Shown here in pieces: positions 25,156 to 32,429 of a DNA stretch of 64,000 bases. The position numbers and the translations under genes were made by a program. Source of the stretch: Trinickia dabaoshanensis (GTDB lineage: Bacteria > Pseudomonadota > Gammaproteobacteria > Burkholderiales > Burkholderiaceae); assembly GCF_002879885.1 (NCBI RefSeq), contig NZ_PNYA01000016.1:62001-126000 (forward strand), written 5' to 3'. Numbering within the stretch: the first letter of the stretch is position 1; each line of letters starts with the position of its first letter. Below the pieces are notes generated by a model, which saw nothing but the letters and a program-made list of their open reading frames with translations, did not search any database and was not told where the DNA came from.

Positions 25156-25362
25156 GCGCAATCCTTTTTCTTTTTGCTCTCTACTCTCATAGATCGTCGA
25201 TCCATCACTCCGGAGAATTCTCGGGGAGGATCGGCGGATTGCTATTGTATGACGAGAACATCTCGTTGAGTCGCGCTCGCTGATTGCGCACGGATCCGTT
25301 TGCTTGGTCTTGTGTTCCTCAACGGCATCGTCGGCATGCCAATCAGCAATCTCGCTACGTCG

Positions 25363-26157
25363 TCATCGCGAGCCACAAGTCCGTTTGACCGCTCTCACTT
25401 CACCACCCTGCGTTGGCGAAGGAATGCCGCAACCTCGATCCTCGTCTCGACGGCAGTGGTTCACGTCAACGCGATCCGCCGCATTACCCGCCTCATTGCC
25501 TGTGCCGACCTCGTCAGAAGCTCGCTGCCACACGTGCCGAGGCTCGATTGCTGTCAGGTAGTGCCGGTAGTTGTCCGGCTCCTTATCGCGCGGGCTCCCC
25601 AAGCGACCGCTAGCGTCGATTGATTCAAGCCAGTGAATAAACTTCTCGATGGATGCAGCGTCGTACACGTATTGGATGCCCTGACGCCTGAGGACAAGCC
25701 CCGGAAAGAGATTGGCAAATGCCAGCGACTCAGGCATCGAACTCGCCGCACCGAAGTACCAAAAATTTTCCGGCCCTTCGGCCAAGAAGACGGGCCTCCC
25801 GCTATCCTGTACGAACAAGTCCACGGAGTTGTGACCCGCGGAAGGTACCCTTCGCCAATGCACGCCTTCGCGGAAGTAAAGATTGTCCCCGCACCTCTGT
25901 TCGGGCTTACCGTTCATCACCGGACGCTTTTGCGGGTAATCGCGGAAGTACCGGTCCATGTCAAGAACGCTCGTCAGACGCATCGCGTAGACCAGACGAT
26001 TCCCTGTCGCCTTGCACGAATGCCCCACAATCCAGTCACCGCGTTGAAGGCGCGCATTCATGTGGTTAGGTGTGCAAAGCGCCAGCGAACAGATGTCAAA
26101 GTAAGGATTCGGGGCGAGCCCAGTATCCGATGTCATCACATACTTGAGCAGCTTCAT
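25363..26157 (-). CDS. Nmad2-like protein (nucleotide modification associated)
   Basis: This 264-residue protein begins 'MKLLKYVMTSDTGLAPNPYF', continues 'CSLALCTPNHMNARLQRGDWIVGHS' and 'NRLVYAMRLTSVLDMDRYF', and later has 'FWYFGA'. These match my recollection of Nmad2, a domain predicted to act in nucleotide or DNA modification or its recognition; the biochemistry is unknown. The ATG overlaps the stop of the Nmad3-like gene as ATGA, so the two are translationally coupled. The last 50 residues or so are charged and probably unstructured. It closes the McrB-McrC-Nmad3-Nmad2 cassette. Confidence 0.7.
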   Translation of the reverse strand: MKLLKYVMTSDTGLAPNPYFDICSLALCTPNHMNARLQRGDWIVGHSCKATGNRLVYAMRLTSVLDMDRYFRDYPQKRPVMNGKPEQRCGDNLYFREGVHWRRVPSAGHNSVDLFVQDSGRPVFLAEGPENFWYFGAASSMPESLAFANLFPGLVLRRQGIQYVYDAASIEKFIHWLESIDASGRLGSPRDKEPDNYRHYLTAIEPRHVWQRASDEVGTGNEAGNAADRVDVNHCRRDEDRGCGIPSPTQGGEVRAVKRTCGSR

Positions 26158-27008
26158 GCCGTCCCTCCGATGAGATTCGCCACCCACGGTTCAAGCTCCG
26201 GGTAGGCATTGCCATCGATCACGAACTCCTGCCCTTTCGCCGCCGTCTTCAGCGTCACTCTATCGCCTGCTACTTCCCAACAGTCGGCAGCGGGATGGTA
26301 GGTTAGCGGCTTCCTGCCTTTTGGCTCGAACCACGACGGCAACGACCAGAAGCTGCGCGAAAGCCCTTGCCGCGTCAATTGCAACGACGGACGCAGCGAC
26401 GGGAATCGCCCGCCTCCGAGGCCCTTGATATAGGCCGAACGCTCGCGTCCGACGTAAAGCGTGTTCCGCGGATTCGTGTGTCTCTCCGGCAAAGCTACGT
26501 GCGGATGCGTCGCAATCCAAGGATGTCGTCGCAACGAACCGGCGCGGTCAGTGACCACAGGCAGCACTTCGTCTACCTCCAGCCAACCGAAGATAACGTG
26601 CAAGTCCGGCGCACGCGGCACAAAGCGCCATCGGCCCGAGAATTTTTCGACTTGTCGGAACCACCCAAAGAACAGAAAGACGTCGCCCGCACCCACGCCA
26701 TTGTTGAAAAGGTGCCCCTGGGCTGCTCCCGTCTGACCGAAGGCAGGCCGCCAGCCAGGAATGACAGCTGTGTGATTGCCGCCTAGGTCCGGATCGTAAT
26801 GGACCGTCGACTTCGAGCTATGCCGTTCGCAGGATAGATCCCGAAGCATGACGTCCAGGTCGAGATCTGGGAGCCCCAAGTTATCAATAGTCGTTAGGTC
26901 GTGACCGCTCGGGATCGGAAGCGCAATCAATCTGCCATCCGGCAGGATCGGACTGGCCATACCCCCGGACTGTTGGTCGAAGCCCTTCCGCGAGAAAACA
27001 ACTTTCAT
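26154..27008 (-). CDS. Nmad3-like protein (nucleotide modification associated)
   Basis: This 284-residue protein begins 'MKVVFSRKGFDQQSGGMASP' and continues 'ILPDGRLIALPIPS', the hallmark N-terminus of Nmad3 as I recall it. A central 'HYDPDLGG' and 'GDVFLFFGWFRQ' follow, and the C-terminus contains 'RNTLYVGRERS' and 'WSLPSWFEP'. The ATG at 27008 is chosen because the domain starts there and AGGA lies upstream; the open frame extends 58 codons further into the mcrC end without similarity. The function is predicted only: handling of modified nucleotides. It is coupled to the Nmad2-like gene by a 4-bp overlap. Confidence 0.72.
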   Translation of the reverse strand: MKVVFSRKGFDQQSGGMASPILPDGRLIALPIPSGHDLTTIDNLGLPDLDLDVMLRDLSCERHSSKSTVHYDPDLGGNHTAVIPGWRPAFGQTGAAQGHLFNNGVGAGDVFLFFGWFRQVEKFSGRWRFVPRAPDLHVIFGWLEVDEVLPVVTDRAGSLRRHPWIATHPHVALPERHTNPRNTLYVGRERSAYIKGLGGGRFPSLRPSLQLTRQGLSRSFWSLPSWFEPKGRKPLTYHPAADCWEVAGDRVTLKTAAKGQEFVIDGNAYPELEPWVANLIGGTA

Positions 27009-27093
27009 TCGGGTCCTATGTCTTAGCGCGTTTCCTAGACGCACGTATCGGCCGTCGATCGGGCCAACGCCGTCAATCACGCCGCGATCATGT

Positions 27094-28230
27094 TCAATTG
27101 GCGCGGTCATAAGCGCCTTCCGGATCAGCACCCGACAGAATGACGCGAAGCTCACGCCGTATGGCTTGTACGCCCTGAGCAAGGTCTACAGTGGCGAACG
27201 CGATGGCATGTCGCTGGATCGTGACGGACTCGCGAACGCGAACATCGACAGCCGGGTGCAGAAACAGCCCTGATGCCTGATCCCACAGCGGGTCGCGCCC
27301 CTCCTGCGAACGCAAGTATGCGTACATTTGGTACAGATACGGGCTTTTCAGACTCGCACCACCAAACCGGCTCACGCCAAGAACCGATGTGAATTTGGTG
27401 TCGATGACAAGCCTGCGCCCGAGCGCCGGATCGTCAATGATGATGTCCGTGATCATGCCTGGCAAGATGTCGGCAATGCCACCCGTCTCGGCCGACACTT
27501 GCCAGTCCATGTACATGCCACCGCGGACACTCGAACCGATTGGCTCTAACTCGACGCGCGCGAATCCAAGTATGGCCTTTTCAAACAGGCGGCGCACCCA
27601 TGCGTCCCCCCGCTCAGGCGCAAGCATCGACGTTGACCCAACCTCTTCCGTGGGGAGAGCAAGATCAAATGCCAACTTCGCCAACGCAACCATGAGACGG
27701 TCATGATGGTCGTTCCGGCTGATCTGGTCTTGCGCCAGCTCGGCCCGGGATGGGCGAAGACCAATCACGCCCATACGACCGAGCGTCGCAGCAAGGGAAT
27801 AGCATTGCCTTCCAAGGTCACGGTCACACACCAAACGCGCAAGGACATCCAATGCTGCACGGACAAGACGGTTTCGCGGAGTGTTGGTCGTCAGCTCTTC
27901 GAAGCGGCAATACACCTCGCCTCGGGACAACAACTGCTGCGCTTCCGTTTTGAGGATATCGATCCGTCCGCGGACACGGGTAAGACTCTGCGCCCTGTAT
28001 TGATATCCGCGCGAAACATTCCAGCGCAGACGCTGCTCAACCGCGTGAGCCAACAACCTCGCGATCAGATCGGGAATCTCTGCTAGATCTTCCTCGACGA
28101 ACGCATCGAAGGCTCCCTCGATACGCGTCAGATCGGATGCATACAGCATTAGGAACCACAGGTTACGCACGGGGATTCGGCCAATCTTTCGTGTTCCGAT
28201 GGCGACATCCGGAGCGGCGGTCCCGTTCAA
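27094..28230 (-). CDS. mcrC: McrC-like subunit of McrBC restriction system
   Basis: This 378-residue protein is the nuclease partner of the McrB GTPase/ATPase. It starts with 'RKIGRIPVRNLWFLMLYASDL', the usual McrC opening, and carries a PD-(D/E)xK-type core near residues 265-285 ('MITDIIIDD', then 'RLVIDTKF'). McrBC systems cut DNA with modified cytosine, so this is defence against modified phage or foreign DNA. The start is a TTG that overlaps the mcrB stop (TTGA); no later start keeps the conserved N-terminus. The Nmad3-like gene follows after 85 bp. Confidence 0.85.
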   Translation of the reverse strand: MNGTAAPDVAIGTRKIGRIPVRNLWFLMLYASDLTRIEGAFDAFVEEDLAEIPDLIARLLAHAVEQRLRWNVSRGYQYRAQSLTRVRGRIDILKTEAQQLLSRGEVYCRFEELTTNTPRNRLVRAALDVLARLVCDRDLGRQCYSLAATLGRMGVIGLRPSRAELAQDQISRNDHHDRLMVALAKLAFDLALPTEEVGSTSMLAPERGDAWVRRLFEKAILGFARVELEPIGSSVRGGMYMDWQVSAETGGIADILPGMITDIIIDDPALGRRLVIDTKFTSVLGVSRFGGASLKSPYLYQMYAYLRSQEGRDPLWDQASGLFLHPAVDVRVRESVTIQRHAIAFATVDLAQGVQAIRRELRVILSGADPEGAYDRAN

Positions 28231-30065
28231 ACCAACCCCGCGAGCAGCTTTTGTCGGAGTTCCCGCGCCGTTTCCGGCGCGTCGTACCAGTACTCATCGA
28301 GCAGCGGGCCAATCTCAGATTCGACTTTGGCCCGGAACCATTCCACACCGTTGTCAACCCTGCCATCCGGCGTTAGATACGAGTGACCGATCCGAAACTG
28401 CGCCCCCAGCGAAACTGTCTTTTCGATCTTGCCATTCAGATCGACGATTCGACGTTCGATTTCAGCAATCAACCCATCGTCGAGACCGTGCGCGGCACCC
28501 CACGCGCGCCATGGAGCGCCAAACCGCGGCTCAAGGTCGACGAAAGCAAACCGGCGCCGAAGCGCCAGATCGACAATGGCGAGCGAGCGGTCAGCAACGT
28601 TCATGGTGCCGATAACGTATAAATTGTCCGGCACATGAATGCGCTCGCCTGGCTCCTTGCGATAAGCCAACTCCATCGCCTCGGAGCGATGGCGTTTCGA
28701 CGCTTCCAGTAACGTCAGCATTTCACCGAAAATCTGCGCCGGGTTTCCGCGATTCACCTCCTCGATCACCAGTACAAATGGCAGGTCGGGTTCGCTCTCT
28801 GCTGCCTGAATGGCCTGCATGAGGATGCCATCCACCAATGCCAACTGACCGTTTCCGGCGGGACGCCAACCGCGCACGAAATCTTCGTACGCCAATGACG
28901 GGTGAAACTGTACGATCCGCAAGCGGGAGCGCGTCGCATCGCGGTCATCCGATCCCACAAGCGCGAAACCCAGGCGCTTGGCGAGCCAAGTCTTCCCTGT
29001 TCCAGGTGGCCCCTGGAGGATCATGTTTTTCTTTGTTCGCCACCGATCGAGTAGAACCGTCAGTTCCTCGACCGACAGAAAGCATCCGTCGGCAACGATC
29101 TGATCGACTGTATAGGACGGGGAGATCTCTTCGGCGACTTCCTCCTCATCCTCGACAGACGCCGTGCCGACCGCATTATTGACGGCAACAACACCCGCAC
29201 GACCACCGTACTTTTCTTTCCAATAGGGCTGCGCCAGGAACCATGCGTAGTCCTGCAAGGCCCCCTTAAACGCGAATTCAATCAGGCGGCGTCCATCCTC
29301 GGCTTCAGGATCGACCTGGGCAATGGTGTTGCGGTACGTGTAAAAGAACCAGTCACGCGGCGCGCTCACCGGATCCCAAGCCACGCGGACCGTTCGACCG
29401 TCGCCCGAATTTTCTAGAACGGTGCCCGTTGCCTTGATCCGCATCGCCGACACGGACTTGCCCCCGACATCGAATGGGAGATGCCGCTTCTGGACAAAAG
29501 CGGCCTTGATGGCGATCTGGTCACCCGGCCGGATTTTGCGAACCTGGTCGAGGAACTGATCCTCGTATCCGTTCTGCCAGACTCCCTCGCTCAAGAAGCG
29601 TTGCAGCTGCTCACCGGCTTCCCACTGCGCCCCAACGAACCAATACGCCTTGTCATCATCCTGATCGGCTCCGAGGTCGGGCGCGGTAGCTTCATCTTCG
29701 GAGGCAACATTACGAGGCCGGTTAGCGTCGCGGATACGGACGTAAAGATCCCATGTCCGCTCGGGAGTCAGGTGTGCGCCGCGGCCGTCTGGCGTCAAGC
29801 CCCAGAGCCCACGTTTTGCATTGCTGACCAACCCCGCCTTCGCGAGATAGAAGCGGGTCCAATGCACATCGTTTTCAAAGATCGACTGGCCGCCGCCCTT
29901 GATATGGCGGGCTAGATCGTCGTCAGCAACCGAAGCGTTCGCCCGAATCCAGGCCAGGGCTTCAGCTGGTCGCATTGGATTCGGATCAACAGACCGCAAC
30001 GCATCCAGTAACAGCGGGAAGTATTTCGTGAAGCGATTCTTTCTCTCTTCTGTTGCTGTCGTCAC
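28227..30065 (-). CDS. mcrB: McrB-like AAA+ motor with EVE recognition domain
   Basis: This 612-residue protein has three parts. Residues ~1-110 form a restriction-associated winged-helix region ('FYLAKAGLVSNAKRGLWGLT'). About 130-255 form an EVE domain ('YWFVGAQW', 'RPGDQIAIKA', 'PRDWFFYTYRNTI'), a PUA-like fold that binds modified bases. From ~340 comes the McrB AAA+ motor: Walker A 'GPPGTGKT', Walker B 'LVIEEVNRGN', and 'GTMNVADRSLAIVDLALRRRF'. The EVE domain probably reads the modified base and the motor drives McrC. The start is GTG at 30065, with GGGGTG upstream. It is the first gene of the cassette. Confidence 0.88.
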   Translation of the reverse strand: MTTATEERKNRFTKYFPLLLDALRSVDPNPMRPAEALAWIRANASVADDDLARHIKGGGQSIFENDVHWTRFYLAKAGLVSNAKRGLWGLTPDGRGAHLTPERTWDLYVRIRDANRPRNVASEDEATAPDLGADQDDDKAYWFVGAQWEAGEQLQRFLSEGVWQNGYEDQFLDQVRKIRPGDQIAIKAAFVQKRHLPFDVGGKSVSAMRIKATGTVLENSGDGRTVRVAWDPVSAPRDWFFYTYRNTIAQVDPEAEDGRRLIEFAFKGALQDYAWFLAQPYWKEKYGGRAGVVAVNNAVGTASVEDEEEVAEEISPSYTVDQIVADGCFLSVEELTVLLDRWRTKKNMILQGPPGTGKTWLAKRLGFALVGSDDRDATRSRLRIVQFHPSLAYEDFVRGWRPAGNGQLALVDGILMQAIQAAESEPDLPFVLVIEEVNRGNPAQIFGEMLTLLEASKRHRSEAMELAYRKEPGERIHVPDNLYVIGTMNVADRSLAIVDLALRRRFAFVDLEPRFGAPWRAWGAAHGLDDGLIAEIERRIVDLNGKIEKTVSLGAQFRIGHSYLTPDGRVDNGVEWFRAKVESEIGPLLDEYWYDAPETARELRQKLLAGLV

Positions 30066-30146
30066 AAATTCACCCCGTATGGTCGAACTCGATCGGCGCT
30101 TCCATCCCCAGGCCGCCCGACGACGGGCCGAGATAGCAATCGTGCA

Positions 30147-30411
30147 CTAATACGCCCAATTCTCATGCCGTACCGGCAGTCGATTCAACTGGTCGCGAAC
30201 CTGCCGCCACTGCGGCATGAACCGGTCCATCAGCGATTGAAACCGCGCGTTGTGAGTCGGCATCGATCAGATGCAGCAACTCATGCACGAGAATGTATTT
30301 CAAGCAGTCTTGCGGCTTGCAAGCCAGGTGCGTATTCAGGCGGATGTTGCCGGATACCGGGTTGAAGCTTCGCCAATTCGTCTTCATGCGCTGCACGAGA
30401 ACGTGCTGGGC
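30147..30411 (-). pseudogene. YgjP-type M48-like metallopeptidase remnant, frameshifted
   Basis: The C-terminal end of a YgjP/SprT-like zinc metallopeptidase is readable: 'VQRMKTNWRSFNPVSGNIRLNTHLACKP', then the metal motif 'YILVHELLHLI'. After that the frame shifts. Removing a single T restores 'LIEPTHNARF', and the rest runs 'MDRFMPQWRQV...LPVRHENWAY' to TAG 30147-30149. The N-terminal ~150 residues are missing, with a stop just upstream. These genes often accompany restriction systems, which suits its position behind mcrB. It is dead by both truncation and frameshift. Confidence 0.72.
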
Positions 30412-30735
30412 AGCAATTTATCCGTTTTCGATCATGCCTGACGCGCTTGGGCTTAGTCAATTGCCGAGGACCGGCGCATACGGCGAACATCGGGCTCGAG
30501 CCTATTTTCGTTGCCAATTCGTTGCTCGGCTCACTCTTCGCCGGGGCCGGGGCCGGCATTGCGTTTTTTGGCCGAGTCCGCGATGATCCATGAGCGTCGC
30601 GCCAGCGAGCTCGTAGCACTGCCGATCGCGCGGCCGTTACTCCAGAATGCTTATGCCTGGGAGCTCGTAAATGCTAATAGCCCTGTAACGAGATCCTCTA
30701 ATGCGTGCCGATCGCACGCTGTAATGGGAAAGAGC
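30412..30735. other. Gene-free stretch, nothing recognised
   Basis: Between the metallopeptidase remnant and the second MFS copy no gene, RNA or clear repeat is visible. The sequence probably consists of remnants joined by past recombination. Confidence 0.35.
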
Positions 30736-31935
30736 GTGTCATCATCACAAGCAATTGCCAGTGCCGACAACAACCGCACACTGCTGTTCGTGCTTTCGAT
30801 GTAGGTATTCTTCGTTGGCGCAAGCGAGTTCATGCTCTCAGCGATGCTGGGTCCGCTCAGCGCCGCATTCGACACCGACTCGACCAGCATTGCCTGGCTT
30901 ATATCGAGTTATGCGTTCGCTTACGCCATCGCGGCCCCGTTTTTCGGCTATCTGTCGGACCGCATCGATCGCAGCCGGCTTCTACTGATCGCGCTACTGT
31001 CGTTTGCGATCGACGGCGTCGGCATTGCTTTCGCGCCGACGTTGCCAATCGCGATCGCGCTGCGAATCTTCGGCGGACTCGCCTCTGCGGTCATCATTCC
31101 CACCGCGTTCGCGCTGGTCTCCGAAGTCATTCCGCGCGAGCGCCATGCGTCCGCAATGGGTGCCGTCATGCTAGGCATGACGTTCGGCATCGCCCTTGGT
31201 CCCGCGTTGGCAGGGCTGCTGACAAGCTGGGTTGATTGGCGAGCGCCGTTCCTCCTGACGTCGATGGACTGCATCGTGGCGTTTTTGATAGGCGCCGTGG
31301 CGATGCCTAAACGGCACAGTGCAGTCGCCACGCGTGAAAACCATGGCTTCAGGTGGCTCCGTAACGCTAACGTTACACGCCAGTTGCTCGCAAAAGGCTT
31401 ATGGAACGGAACCGGCGTATCGGCTTTCCTATTGTCGGGAGAGGTGTTGCGCCAGCGCTATCAGCTTGACGTTGCTCATGTCGGGATGAGCGTGACGGCG
31501 TTCGGCATCGGGCTGGGGATCGGCAATCTGTCTGCGGGGAAGCTGCGACGCCTGACTGGCAGCGAGGAACATTCGCTGACCGTCGTGACAAGCGTGCTAA
31601 TCGCTTCGGTCGCGGCGTTCTATCTTCTGCCGCTTTCGATCTTTGGCGCGCTCGCCTGTCTGGCAGCGTGGGGAGCGGCGCTAGGGATCGGAGCCCCGTC
31701 TGCAACTACGGTGCTGGCCGAACGTTCGGGGCGCGACAAGGGCACGGTTCTGGCAACCGCGGAGACACTCAACAACGTCGTCATCCTGTCTCTCGTCCCC
31801 ATCGCTTCTGTGGCGCTGGCGGGCGGGGCGATCGCCATGGCTACAACGGTCTTCTTAGTGGCCTTGGGTGTCGGGTCCGCGGTGACGCTATACGACGCGC
31901 TTGTTACACGTCCTCGGAGCCGTCGACACGCATGA
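30736..31935 (+). pseudogene. MFS transporter, second copy with early stop
   Basis: This is a close copy, same orientation, of the MFS gene at 8561-9751. The GTGTCATCATCA start is conserved, but the codon pair read ACG TCG in the intact copy is ATG TAG here (stop at 30802-30804), cutting the protein after about 22 residues. The rest of the frame stays open for 367 codons from ATG 30832 to 31935, so most of the protein could be made without the first helix from that internal start, though no good ribosome site is seen. Recently inactivated copy or N-terminally shortened gene. Confidence 0.75.
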
Positions 31936-31956
31936 ATACCATTTGGACGGTCGCTC

Positions 31957-32271
31957 GATAAACGCCGCAAGGTTGTTGCTTTGGAGCCATTCGATCGTCT
32001 TGGCGGCTCTGCTTGTCCCGGGATATCGCCGGGCGCAGGCGAGAACTCGCCGTGATCGGCGCAGCAGCATGGATCGTCTTCGGGCGATAAGCCTTTCGAG
32101 AAACTCCACTTCCTACCCCCAATCCTACCCACAAACGCGGGGGCGAATGCCCTGGGGCGCTGAGCGAACGCGACTGGATCGACAACCCCAAATTGCCCGA
32201 CGGGCAAGGCTGAGCGAGATTTCCTGAGAGTCGGCGAGAACGCCTGAGAAGCTTGACTGGCGGAGAGAGGG
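31957..32271. repeat. TRNA-proximal-end repeat of island B
   Basis: This 315-bp sequence ends inside the tRNA-Ser gene (TGGCGGAGAGAGGG, 32258-32271) and aligns with 20466-20779. Both copies carry the pair CCTACCCCCAATCCTACCCA, close to the tandem motif at the distal ends. This is the island side of the attachment site. No integrase gene is in it. Confidence 0.7.
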
Positions 32272-32348
32272 GGATTCGAACCCCCGATAGGTTATTAACC
32301 TATACACGCTTTCCAGGCGTGCGACTTAAACCACTCATCCATCTCTCC
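32258..32348 (-). tRNA. tRNA-Ser (anticodon GGA)
   Basis: On the minus strand a 91-nt cloverleaf is readable. The acceptor stem is GGAGAGA/TCTCTCC with encoded CCA. The anticodon stem-loop is CACGCCTGGAAAGCGTG with anticodon GGA, which reads UCC/UCU serine codons. A long variable arm (AGGTTAATAACCT), as serine tRNAs require, precedes the T-arm GGGGGTTCGAATCCCCC. It is the insertion target for the accessory DNA to its left. Confidence 0.96.
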
Positions 32349-32429
32349 GAGAGCCGCGCATTATAGCAGAACTCCGCAGGCGCGTGCACTCCCCTCGCCT
32401 TCGCGTATCGAGAGCCCTCCAAACCGCCC

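Noticed and set aside
30511-30804. Short separate gene ahead of the second MFS copy
   Set aside because: Its C-terminal end is the N-terminus of the interrupted MFS gene, stopped by the TAG at 30802; the rest is unrelated upstream sequence.
9804-32271. Insertion sequence or prophage carrying the island genes
   Set aside because: No transposase, phage structural gene or integrase is recognisable; the boundaries are tRNA-derived direct repeats rather than IS inverted repeats.
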